From NCBI GenBank assembly GCA_030625965.1, contig DAOUPV010000005.1:1-64000 (forward strand): a DNA stretch of 64,000 bases, read 5' to 3'. Every line of letters begins with the position of its first letter. Positions within the stretch are counted from its first letter, which is position 1. A model generated the notes under the pieces. It did not search any database, was not told where the DNA came from, and was given only the letters and a program-made list of their open reading frames with translations. This document shows positions 17,751-26,068 of the stretch, in pieces. Source of the DNA: Clostridia bacterium. GTDB taxonomy: Bacteria; Bacillota; TC1; UBA5767. Position numbers and translations under genes: made by a program.

Positions 17751-17805
17751 TTGAAAGATACTATCTCTTAAGTTAAACTCAGATTAGACATGAGGAGGAA
17801 GTTTA

Positions 17806-18789
17806 ATGAAGATAGCGTTAGACGCATTCGGCGGAGATAATGCGCCGTCCGAGATTGTAAAGGGAGCTGTAGAGGCGGCAGACCGGGATACCTACATATA
17901 CCTGGTCGGCGATAAAACCAAGCTTAAGGAAGAGCTCTCGCAGTACGAGACCAATCCTTTTATTGAAATCGTGCATGCGCCGGACAGCATATCCATGGAA
18001 GAAGATCCGGCCAGGGCCGTGCGCCACAAGAAGGAATCTTCCATTGTGGTTGCAGCCAAACTTGTAGGAGAAAAGAAGGCAGATGCCTTAGTGTCAGCGG
18101 GCAGCACAGGAGCCCAGTTGGCGGCTTCCATTTTTCACATCGGACGAATCAAGGGTGTGAAACGTCCAGCCATCTGCATCTATTATCCGACACGAAAAGG
18201 CATGAAGCTGATTACGGATGCCGGTGCGAATCCCATGGCCAATGCAGAGCAGATCGAACAGTTCGCGGTAATGGGCGCCATCTACGCCAAGAATGTCCTG
18301 GGTATAGCGAGTCCCCGTATAGGCCTGATCAACAACGGGACCGAGGATAAGAAGGGCACGGATACCACCAAAGAAGCTTTCGAACGTCTGAAAAATAATG
18401 AGAGCTTGAATTTTATTGGAAATATAGAAGGAAAAGACATACCGTTGGGCGAAACTGACGTTATGGTTTGTGACGGATTCACCGGGAACATTGTTCTTAA
18501 GCTTTCAGAAGGTTTATCCAAGACTATCTTTTCCATGATCAAGGAAAGTCTTCTTTCTAAGTGGTATCGCAAGATCGGTGCGATGCTGATCAAAGGGGGC
18601 TTGATGGATTTAAGAAAGCAATTGGATTCTGCGGAATATGGTGGAGCCCCTTTGCTCGGAGTGGATGGAATCAGCATGATTTGCCATGGTTCATCCAATG
18701 CCAAAGCCATAGTAAGTGCCGTAAAAGCCACGAGAAGGGCTGTAGAAGCAGGTTACATTGAAGAGATGAGAGAAAAACTAAGAGGCTAA
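17806..18789 (+). CDS. plsX: Phosphate acyltransferase PlsX
   Basis: Makes acyl-phosphate from acyl-ACP for the PlsY pathway of phosphatidic acid synthesis. N-terminal IALDAFGGDNAP and the internal NGTEDKKGT and CDGFTGN motifs are diagnostic. Length is 327 residues. It is a peripheral membrane protein. acpP, encoding its acyl carrier partner, lies 14 bp downstream. fabD/fabG, common between them in Bacilli, are absent, and so is the regulator gene fapR. Confidence 0.96.
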   Translation: MKIALDAFGGDNAPSEIVKGAVEAADRDTYIYLVGDKTKLKEELSQYETNPFIEIVHAPDSISMEEDPARAVRHKKESSIVVAAKLVGEKKADALVSAGSTGAQLAASIFHIGRIKGVKRPAICIYYPTRKGMKLITDAGANPMANAEQIEQFAVMGAIYAKNVLGIASPRIGLINNGTEDKKGTDTTKEAFERLKNNESLNFIGNIEGKDIPLGETDVMVCDGFTGNIVLKLSEGLSKTIFSMIKESLLSKWYRKIGAMLIKGGLMDLRKQLDSAEYGGAPLLGVDGISMICHGSSNAKAIVSAVKATRRAVEAGYIEEMREKLRG

Positions 18790-18803
18790 CGTAGGAGGGA
18801 AAT

Positions 18804-19037
18804 ATGAAAACTAACGAAAAGATTGTATCTATTGCATCTGAACAGTTGGAAGTGGATTTTTCTAATATGTCATTGGATACGGATCTTACATCATTGGATG
18901 TGGATTCCTTGGACCTAGTGGAACTCATCATGGCGATTGAGCAAGAATTTGAAATTGAGATTTCCGATGAGGAGATTGAAAAAATAACCAGTCTGGATGC
19001 AGCCATCGAGCTGGTCAAAAGCAAAATCGAAGAATAA
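18804..19037 (+). CDS. acpP: Acyl carrier protein
   Basis: This 77-residue acidic four-helix protein carries fatty-acyl chains on phosphopantetheine. The attachment Ser is in [10 protein letters not shown] near residue 36, the canonical DSL motif. It has a GGAGGGAAA ribosome binding site. It sits between plsX and rnc, the conserved Firmicute arrangement. A GC-rich hairpin follows the stop. Confidence 0.96.
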   Translation: MKTNEKIVSIASEQLEVDFSNMSLDTDLTSLDVDSLDLVELIMAIEQEFEIEISDEEIEKITSLDAAIELVKSKIEE

Positions 19038-19042
19038 GGACA

Positions 19043-19066
19043 CACCCGTAGTTCCGACTACGGGTG
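19043..19066 (+). terminator. Hairpin between acpP and rnc
   Basis: Perfect 10-bp stem CACCCGTAGT / ACTACGGGTG with a TCCG tetraloop, 5 bp after acpP. It is followed by CGTTATTA rather than a T run, so it may be a partial terminator, an attenuator or an RNase III target. The rnc ribosome binding site begins just after it. Confidence 0.6.
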
Positions 19067-19084
19067 CGTTATTATGGGGGAGAA

Positions 19085-19786
19085 ATGGACGAACTGAAAG
19101 ACAAGACATGGGCTGATCTAATGAAGCTTGTGGGAATGGAAGAAGCGAGCACAGAGATGAAGCAGGCTTTTGTGCACCCAACTTATGCCTTGGAAACAGG
19201 TGGTATCCAGCCGGACAACCAGCGGCTAGAGTTTTTGGGTGATGCCGTACTAGGCCTGATTGTCGGAGAGATGCTCTATAGACAGCATCCGGACAAGAAG
19301 GAAGGCGAGTTGTCCAGCATTCGTAGTGTTGCCGTATCGGAACCTACACTGTCGAATCTCGCCCGAGAGTTATCCTTTCCAGACCTGCTTCTTATGGGTA
19401 GAGGCGAAGAACGATCCGGCGGACGTTACCGCACATCGACCTTGGCAGATGCATTTGAAGCCTTTCTGGGTGGTCTCTACATGACCGCAGGGTTTGATAA
19501 GGTCAGTGAATTCCTACGCCCGCTGATGCAGCCAGTACTAAGGGAGATCATCAGTGTCGGCTACAAGGATCCCAAGACTACATTACAGGAAATCGTTCAG
19601 GATAAATACAAACGAAATATTAGTTACAGGCTGCTTGAAGAGCGTGGGCCGGATCATGAAAAGGAATTCACCTGTGGTGTGGTCTGGGAAGAAGAAATCA
19701 TCGCTCTAGGTAGAGGTAAGAGCAAGAAGGAAGCACAGAGGCAGGCAGCAATGGTGGCTATCGAGTATTTTAACAGTCAGATGTAG
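19085..19786 (+). CDS. rnc: Ribonuclease III
   Basis: Double-strand-specific endoribonuclease for rRNA and mRNA processing. The catalytic signature QRLEFLGDAVLG lies near residue 45, the second acidic site (DAFEAFLGG) near 125, and a dsRNA-binding domain occupies the last 70 residues (TLQEIVQ to the C terminus). I use ATG 19085 (233 residues), preceded by a GGGGGAG site. A GTG seven codons earlier lies inside the acpP hairpin and is less likely. It is followed by smc after 9 bp. Confidence 0.95.
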   Translation: MDELKDKTWADLMKLVGMEEASTEMKQAFVHPTYALETGGIQPDNQRLEFLGDAVLGLIVGEMLYRQHPDKKEGELSSIRSVAVSEPTLSNLARELSFPDLLLMGRGEERSGGRYRTSTLADAFEAFLGGLYMTAGFDKVSEFLRPLMQPVLREIISVGYKDPKTTLQEIVQDKYKRNISYRLLEERGPDHEKEFTCGVVWEEEIIALGRGKSKKEAQRQAAMVAIEYFNSQM

Positions 19787-19795
19787 GAGAAAGAT

Positions 19796-22700
19796 ATGTT
19801 CTTAAGAAAATTCGAATTGCATGGTTTCAAATCCTTCGCAGACAAGACGGATCTGGAGTTTAAAGAAGGCATCTCGACGATTGTCGGACCGAACGGTAGC
19901 GGGAAGAGCAATATCAGTGACGCGATTCTCTGGGTAATGGGAGAACAGCGCATGAAATCTCTGCGTGGCGCCAAGGTAGAGGATATCATCTTTTCCGGAA
20001 GCGATACCAGAAAAGCGCTCGGAATGGCATCCGTGTCCATTACTATGAACAATGGGGCCGGCGTGTTGCCGCTTCCTTATGAAGAAGTGACTGTGACCAG
20101 AAAAGCATTCCGCTCTGGAGAGAGTGAATTCTATATCAACAAGACTCCTTGCCGCTTAAGAGACATCCAGTCTCTTTTCAATGATACAGGTATCGGAAGA
20201 GATTCCTTCGCCATGATCGGGCAGGGACGTGTCAACGAAATCATAATGGCAAAGCCGGAAGACCGACGTGCCATGATTGAGGAATTGGCTGGTATCGTTA
20301 AATACCGGAACCGCAAGAATGAATCGTTGAGAAAGATCGCCAACACTGAGTCCAACCTAGTAAGGGTCATGGATATCATCTCGGAACTGAATGTCAACTT
20401 GGAACCGCTGAGCGATGAAGCGGAGAAGGCTCAGACCTATCTTGATATCAAGGATGAACTGGATGATCTGGATATCAATCTGCTGGTTAGGGATATCGAG
20501 AACGGGCAGAAGGACAAGGATGCTCTATCCGGACGAATCGAAGTGTTTGAAGGAGAGACATCCTCTTTGGAGGCTCAGATCGCCCAGGAAGAAGCCACGT
20601 TCGAAAAGGAACGTCTGGCGTTGGATACCATCAACGAGGAAATGTCCCAGAAGCAGGGGCAGCTCTATGAGCTTAAGAGCACCTCTACACAACTCAGCGG
20701 CCAGTTAGAGCTTAGCGAGACTATGCTGGACAATCTTCGTGACCGCAAGGAAAAGCTGGAAAGCGAAGAGCACTGGCAACAAGAAAAGATTGAGAATTTA
20801 AAGAACGTCCACCAGGAGAAGATCGAAATACACAATGGCATCAAGACCACTCTGAAGGATATGGAGCAGTCGTTAAACCAGCTGAATAGCCGGGTTGCTT
20901 TTCTGACGGACAGCAGGAGTGAAAAAGAGACTACTATAGACAGGCTCAGTGGCAGATCGTTGGATGAGATCCAATATCTGGCCAGCCTGAGAAACGAATA
21001 CAACAAGGTCGTTTACGACAAGGAAGCGACCCTGACCCGAGAGGACAAGAACAAAGAGGTAGCCAAGAAGATCAAGGCGGAAATCGTGGATATGCAAGTG
21101 GATCACGATACGCTGTCTGGTGTCGTGGCTAAACTTGATGAGGAGTTCAAGGCATTGTCCAGGGATTTGGGCAAACAGCAGCTGGATGCTGATATCCTCC
21201 ATCAGAAGTCAGAACAGATGGGTGTATTGCTGGCTGGGAGTCAACGTGAACTGCATGAATTTGAATCCAAGAAGAAAATCTTGGAAGACATTCAGAAAGA
21301 ACATGAAGGATATTATTTCGGCGTAAAGACTGTTCTTAAAGCAAAACAAGCGGGAGAACAGGGCTTCGACCGAATCAAGGGCGTTGTCGCCGACCTGATC
21401 AAGATCGATAAGAGCTATTTGAAAGCAATAGAGACTGCACTGGGCAATTCCATCCAGGATCTAGTAGTGGAAAACCAGGTGGCTGCTAAACAGGTCATCA
21501 GTCACCTAAAGAAGACGAGAGGCGGCAGAGCTACATTCCTGCCTCTAGACACAATCGTGCCTCGGACGTTGCGTGACAGCAACAAAGACATTCTAAATTT
21601 GGATGGCATTCTGGGTACTGCCAGCGATCTGGTGGAACATGATGCTGAAATAACCCCTGCCATCGAATACCTGCTAGGATCCGTTTTGGTCGCCAAGAAT
21701 CTGGATGTGGCCTCCAAAGCTTCGCGCATGGCCCGACAATCTCTGAAAATCGTGACCCTGGACGGCGATGTCATCCATCCAGGCGGCTCCATGAGCGGTG
21801 GCCAGCAAGACAGCAAGCGTTCCAGCATCTTGAGCAGAAACATCGATATTCAGGAACTGCACAAATCTATTGAAAAGGCCAAACAGGACATACAGAAGGG
21901 CAATAAAGCATTCGAACAATTGGCACAGAAGACTGCAGAACTTGAAACTTCACTTGCAGACTTGAAAGAAAGACGCAGAGACAGGGAGGAATCCCTATTC
22001 CAAAAACGCCAGGAGTTTGACTTCATGGCTAAGAACCTTGTCGCCAAAGAGGAAGCCATGGAGTTGTATTCTCTTGACGGACAGGACTTGTCTAGCCAGA
22101 AGCTGGAGCTGCTGCGCAGTGAAGAGGAACTCGAAGAAAAAATCCGCATCTGTGAAGAGAATAAAGAAAAGCTGGACCATGAGCTGAATAACATGCAGGA
22201 GGAATACAAACTCAGCCTCAGTCAGACGGATACGGCCAAAGAAGAACGAAACGAAGCCAACGTTGAACTGGCCTCATTGCAGGAAAAGGAATCCGGCATG
22301 AGAGACGCGTTGTCGGTGTATTACGGCCAGACCGAGGAAATTAATAACCGTCTGGAGCAGCTGCTGAGCGAAAAGAATGGTTTATCTGGTGACATGCAAC
22401 AACATGAAGATAAACTGGTCAACTTTAATGAGAACATTGAGCATTTAGGCAAGACCATCGAGGACCTGACGTTTGCCATGCAGGATCAGTCTAAGGAAAA
22501 AGCCACATTGGCTGATTCCATCAGGGAGAAAGCTGCCGGCAGCAAGGAACTACGAAAGGTTCTGAGCGAGAAGAGCAAAAACCTGAATGCAGAGAGAGTC
22601 CAAATGGCCAAGCGGGAGACTGACTTGGAAAACAAACATAGACGTCTGGAAGAACGGCATGAAATGGCCTATGAAGAAGCTCTGAATAAAAAACGGGTAA

Positions 22701-23395
22701 TTGAGGATCTGAAGAGTGCTGAAAAGAGACTGAAAGCTCTGAAGAGGGAAATGGCCTTCCTGGGTACAGTCAATTTGGCGTCCATCGATGAATATGCCCG
22801 TGTCAAGGAACGCTATGACTTCTTGAGTCAACAAGAAGGCGATTTAAGGGATTCGATTGTGAAACTATCCAAAGTGATTTCCGAGATCGATGGTGTCATG
22901 GTTGAGCGCTTCAAGGAAAGCTTTGATAAGATTTCCGTATCCTTTAAGGAGTCATTCACCAGTCTGTTCGGCGGTGGTGACGCTTCTTTGTACCTGACGG
23001 ATCCGGATGATCTTCTGAACACCGGTGTTGACATCGAAGCCAGACCACCTGGTAAAGGACTGAAGAACATGAACCTGTTGTCCGGTGGTGAAAAGGCTCT
23101 AACGGCCATTTCCTTGCTATTTGCTTTCCTGAAAATCAAACCGTCACCCTTCTGCGTCCTGGATGAGATTGACGCGGCCTTGGATGAAGTGAACGTAAAC
23201 AACTTTTCAAACTATCTGCGCGAATTTGCAGGGGATACCCAGTTCGTGGTTATTTCCCACAGGCAGGGAACCATTGAGAGTTCTGATTCTCTGTTCGGGG
23301 TTACCATGGATAAGAAATCAGGAATCACCAAGATGGTGTCCGTACGCCTGGCAGAAGCTGCCGCAGTAGAGAATTCAACAAAGGAGCTACAATGA
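19796..23395 (+). CDS. smc: Chromosome segregation ATPase SMC
   Basis: Condensin subunit that compacts and resolves the chromosome with ScpA and ScpB, which are not in this window. Layout: N-terminal ATPase half with GPNGSGKSN near residue 32, long coiled coil (about 170-515), hinge (about 515-640), second coiled coil, then the ABC signature LLSGGEKAL near 1094 and Walker B CVLDEIDAALDE near 1120. The 1199-residue length is typical. It is the central gene of the conserved rnc-smc-ftsY cluster; ftsY overlaps its stop by 4 bp. Confidence 0.97.
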   Translation: MFLRKFELHGFKSFADKTDLEFKEGISTIVGPNGSGKSNISDAILWVMGEQRMKSLRGAKVEDIIFSGSDTRKALGMASVSITMNNGAGVLPLPYEEVTVTRKAFRSGESEFYINKTPCRLRDIQSLFNDTGIGRDSFAMIGQGRVNEIIMAKPEDRRAMIEELAGIVKYRNRKNESLRKIANTESNLVRVMDIISELNVNLEPLSDEAEKAQTYLDIKDELDDLDINLLVRDIENGQKDKDALSGRIEVFEGETSSLEAQIAQEEATFEKERLALDTINEEMSQKQGQLYELKSTSTQLSGQLELSETMLDNLRDRKEKLESEEHWQQEKIENLKNVHQEKIEIHNGIKTTLKDMEQSLNQLNSRVAFLTDSRSEKETTIDRLSGRSLDEIQYLASLRNEYNKVVYDKEATLTREDKNKEVAKKIKAEIVDMQVDHDTLSGVVAKLDEEFKALSRDLGKQQLDADILHQKSEQMGVLLAGSQRELHEFESKKKILEDIQKEHEGYYFGVKTVLKAKQAGEQGFDRIKGVVADLIKIDKSYLKAIETALGNSIQDLVVENQVAAKQVISHLKKTRGGRATFLPLDTIVPRTLRDSNKDILNLDGILGTASDLVEHDAEITPAIEYLLGSVLVAKNLDVASKASRMARQSLKIVTLDGDVIHPGGSMSGGQQDSKRSSILSRNIDIQELHKSIEKAKQDIQKGNKAFEQLAQKTAELETSLADLKERRRDREESLFQKRQEFDFMAKNLVAKEEAMELYSLDGQDLSSQKLELLRSEEELEEKIRICEENKEKLDHELNNMQEEYKLSLSQTDTAKEERNEANVELASLQEKESGMRDALSVYYGQTEEINNRLEQLLSEKNGLSGDMQQHEDKLVNFNENIEHLGKTIEDLTFAMQDQSKEKATLADSIREKAAGSKELRKVLSEKSKNLNAERVQMAKRETDLENKHRRLEERHEMAYEEALNKKRVIEDLKSAEKRLKALKREMAFLGTVNLASIDEYARVKERYDFLSQQEGDLRDSIVKLSKVISEIDGVMVERFKESFDKISVSFKESFTSLFGGGDASLYLTDPDDLLNTGVDIEARPPGKGLKNMNLLSGGEKALTAISLLFAFLKIKPSPFCVLDEIDAALDEVNVNNFSNYLREFAGDTQFVVISHRQGTIESSDSLFGVTMDKKSGITKMVSVRLAEAAAVENSTKELQ

Positions 23396-24303
23396 TTATA
23401 GATTATCTTAAGAAGGGTCTGGCCAAGACAAGGGTAGGCTTTGTCGGCAAAATTGAAGAACTGGTCACGGGTTACAAAAAACTGGATGATGAGTTTTTCG
23501 AAGAGCTGGAAGAAATACTGATCCAGGCCGATATCGGTGCGGTGACCAGTATGGAACTGGTGAAGAAACTGCAAGAAGAAGCGCATGAACAGAAGATCGA
23601 TGACAGCAGTGAAGCCATCGGCTTGCTGAAGAAACAAATTGAAAGCATCATGGGTCACGACCAGCCGCACCTGAATATACAGGAGGACGGCCTTACGGTG
23701 ATTCTGGTGGTCGGTGTCAATGGTACTGGAAAAACCACCTCCATAGGCAAGATCACCTACAATCTGAGACAGCAGGGCAAGAAGGTGGTTCTAGCCGCAG
23801 GGGATACCTTCCGGGCTGCTGCCACCGAACAGTTGGAAAGCTGGGCCGAGGATGTGGGTGCCAGCATAGTCAAACAGAACGAGGGAGCGGATCCTGCAGC
23901 TGTGGCTTACGATGCTTTACAGTCAGCCAAGGCCAAGAAAGCAGACGTGCTCATCGTGGATACCGCAGGGCGGTTGCACACTAAGGTCAACCTGATGGAA
24001 GAAATCAAGAAAATCAAAAGAGTATTGGAACGGGAGTACCCGGGGGCGCCACATGAGACGCTGCTAGTGGTGGATGCCACCACAGGCCAGAACGCCATTG
24101 AACAGGCCAAACTTTTCAACAAGGCTACCGGTGTAACTGGAATCGTACTCACAAAACTGGATGGAAGCGCCAAGGGCGGCATCGTGATACCCATCGCTGA
24201 CAGGTTAGAAATTCCGGTCAAGCTGATCGGGATCGGTGAAGGAAAAGAGGACTTACGTCCCTTCTGTCCCAAGGATTATGCGGACACTCTGTTTTCAAAA
24301 TAA
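23392..24303 (+). CDS. ftsY: Signal recognition particle receptor FtsY
   Basis: SRP-family GTPase at the membrane that receives ribosome-nascent chains from Ffh. NG domains are present: four-helix N domain (about 15-85), then G1 GVNGTGKTT near residue 107, GDTFRAAA near 137, DTAGRLH near 190, TKLDGSAKGG near 250. It lacks the long acidic A domain of E. coli FtsY, normal for Firmicutes. Length 303 residues. Its partner gene ffh is 1.8 kb downstream, separated by the deaminase gene. Confidence 0.97.
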   Translation: MIIDYLKKGLAKTRVGFVGKIEELVTGYKKLDDEFFEELEEILIQADIGAVTSMELVKKLQEEAHEQKIDDSSEAIGLLKKQIESIMGHDQPHLNIQEDGLTVILVVGVNGTGKTTSIGKITYNLRQQGKKVVLAAGDTFRAAATEQLESWAEDVGASIVKQNEGADPAAVAYDALQSAKAKKADVLIVDTAGRLHTKVNLMEEIKKIKRVLEREYPGAPHETLLVVDATTGQNAIEQAKLFNKATGVTGIVLTKLDGSAKGGIVIPIADRLEIPVKLIGIGEGKEDLRPFCPKDYADTLFSK

Positions 24304-24327
24304 GAAACAGATACTATGGAGTAATTC

Positions 24328-25605
24328 ATGAAAATACTAATACAAAACGCAACGATTATACCCCAGAATGAAAACGTGGATGCTGAGTGGTTTGTCGGCG
24401 ATGTGGCCATTGAAGATGAGTTGATCGTGGCCGTGGGACAGGTGCCTGATACTTTCGAACCACAGGAAATCATCGATGCCAAGGACCGCATCTTGATGCC
24501 GGGATTCGTTAACTGTCATGCGCATTCCGCCATGACTCTCTTACGAGGCTTTGCTGAGGATTTACCGCTCCAGACTTGGCTACAGGATTGGATTTGGCCA
24601 GCGGAAGCCAAACATACAGAAGAAACTCTGAGTGTCGGAAACGAGTTGGCCATCGCAGAGATGATCAAATCCGGAACTACGTCATTCCTGGATATGTATG
24701 TAAGACAGGACCTTCTGGCAGAGAGCCTGCTAAGAACCGGTATGCGAGGCGTGCTGTCTCGTGCTGTACTCACCCCTGAAGGGGATGTAGAAAAACATCT
24801 GAAAGACAATGTGGAGCTAAAATACCGATACCAGGATGAAAATCTCGTTTCAGTGTTTGTCAGCGCCCATGCACCCTATACCTGTGATGACAGAACGTTG
24901 CTGCTGGTCCGTGAAGCGGCCCTTGAGCATGACATGGGTCTACATATTCACATCAGTGAAACCAAGAAGGAGTTGGACGATTATCTCGAGCAGTTCGGAA
25001 AGACTCCGGTCACCTACTTAAACGATCTCGACATGTTTGATGCTCATACCCTTGGGGCGCACTGTGTCCATGTCACACAAGAAGATATGCATATCATGGC
25101 TGAAAAGGGAGTATGTGTCTCGCATAATCCTAAGAGCAACCTGAAGCTAGCCTCCGGTGTAGCACCGTTGGTTGATATGTTGAAATATAACATCACGGTG
25201 GGTATAGGTACCGACAGTGTGGCAAGCAACAATGTCTTGTCCATGATTGATGAGATGAAGATAGCCTCTCTATTGCAGAAAGGCATCCTGAACGATGCGA
25301 CGGCATTACCGGCCAAGCAGATACTGAACTTGGCCACCCGTGAAGGTGCCAAGGCACTCAGACTTGCCGGTGTCGGACAGATCAGAGAGGGCTATCAGGC
25401 GGACTTGATCCTATTGGATAAGACCGGTGTACATATGCTTCCTGGATTCAACCCCCTTACAGATGTGGTGCACAGTGCAACACACCAGGATGTCACTCAT
25501 ACTATGGTAGCAGGAAGATTTCTGATGAAGGACCGTATACTCACGACCATCGATGAAGATAAGTTGAAACACGACATCAAAGAGCTATCCGGTTTCTTCG
25601 GGTAG
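24328..25605 (+). CDS. mtaD: Amidohydrolase, probable 5'-methylthioadenosine/S-adenosylhomocysteine deaminase
   Basis: Metal-dependent deaminase of the TRZ/ATZ/MtaD family. Metal and catalytic residues lie in NCHAHSAM near residue 64, HIHISET near 208, HCVH near 240 and GTDSVASNN near 290. The segment LLRGFAEDLPLQTWLQ is characteristic of MTA/SAH deaminases. Length 425 residues. The enzyme deaminates SAH or MTA for methyl-cycle recycling; other nucleoside substrates are possible. Its position between ftsY and ylxM is not a common part of this cluster. Confidence 0.85.
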   Translation: MKILIQNATIIPQNENVDAEWFVGDVAIEDELIVAVGQVPDTFEPQEIIDAKDRILMPGFVNCHAHSAMTLLRGFAEDLPLQTWLQDWIWPAEAKHTEETLSVGNELAIAEMIKSGTTSFLDMYVRQDLLAESLLRTGMRGVLSRAVLTPEGDVEKHLKDNVELKYRYQDENLVSVFVSAHAPYTCDDRTLLLVREAALEHDMGLHIHISETKKELDDYLEQFGKTPVTYLNDLDMFDAHTLGAHCVHVTQEDMHIMAEKGVCVSHNPKSNLKLASGVAPLVDMLKYNITVGIGTDSVASNNVLSMIDEMKIASLLQKGILNDATALPAKQILNLATREGAKALRLAGVGQIREGYQADLILLDKTGVHMLPGFNPLTDVVHSATHQDVTHTMVAGRFLMKDRILTTIDEDKLKHDIKELSGFFG

Positions 25606-25652
25606 TCCAATAAAAGAGTGTGGATGTCGTAGAAGAAACATTCAGCATACTA

Positions 25653-25681
25653 TTGACAAGCATTGTACCTTGACGTACAAT
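25653..25681 (+). promoter_or_regulatory. ylxM-ffh promoter
   Basis: Perfect TTGACA and TACAAT separated by 17 bp, about 40 bp before ylxM. A perfect inverted repeat spans from the last base of the -35 to beyond the -10. Confidence 0.85.
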
Positions 25682-25685
25682 GCTT
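25658..25685. repeat. Perfect 11-bp inverted repeat covering the ylxM promoter
   Basis: Arms AAGCATTGTAC and GTACAATGCTT are exact reverse complements separated by CTTGAC. The repeat occupies the spacer and the -10 hexamer, so a dimeric repressor bound here would block RNA polymerase. It is not followed by a T run, so a terminator role is unlikely. Confidence 0.8.
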
Positions 25686-25690
25686 ATTGT

Positions 25691-25710
25691 GTAAAGAAAG
25701 ATATCTTTAC
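25691..25710. repeat. Second inverted repeat in the ylxM leader
   Basis: GTAAAG and CTTTAC arms (6 bp) flank AAAGATAT, immediately before the AGGGAGAG ribosome binding site. It lies inside the presumed 5' untranslated region and could form a weak hairpin. Confidence 0.45.
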
Positions 25711-25721
25711 AGGGAGAGAAC

Positions 25722-26057
25722 ATGCTAGAAGAAAGATTAAAAATCATAAACTGTCTGGATGTATATAGTCCGCTTCTGACGGATCATCAAAAAGAGATTA
25801 TGGATTTGTACTACCTGCAGGATCTTTCGTTGGGAGAAATCTCAGCTGACATGAAGATCAGCAGGCAAGCAGTGCATGATGTCATTAAGAGGACCGGAAA
25901 ATCATTGCTGGATTATGAGGATAAGCTAGAATTTGTGGAAAAGCAGGAATCTGCTAAGAAACGATTGGCTACCATCATCGAGAATCTGGAATACGGTGCT
26001 GCCAAACAGACAGAATATGCAATGCTGATGCTAAAGAAGATGAAAGATGATTTATAG
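25722..26057 (+). CDS. ylxM: YlxM family DNA-binding protein (UPF0122)
   Basis: This 111-residue protein has a sigma-70 region 4-like helix-turn-helix (about residues 18-65, including LSLGEISADMKISRQAVHD). Family members are encoded directly before ffh in Firmicutes, and the streptococcal homologue modulates SRP activity. The gene lies 11 bp before ffh and behind a strong promoter covered by a palindrome. Autoregulation by this HTH protein is possible but not shown. Confidence 0.9.
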   Translation: MLEERLKIINCLDVYSPLLTDHQKEIMDLYYLQDLSLGEISADMKISRQAVHDVIKRTGKSLLDYEDKLEFVEKQESAKKRLATIIENLEYGAAKQTEYAMLMLKKMKDDL

Positions 26058-26068
26058 ACAGAGGTAAT

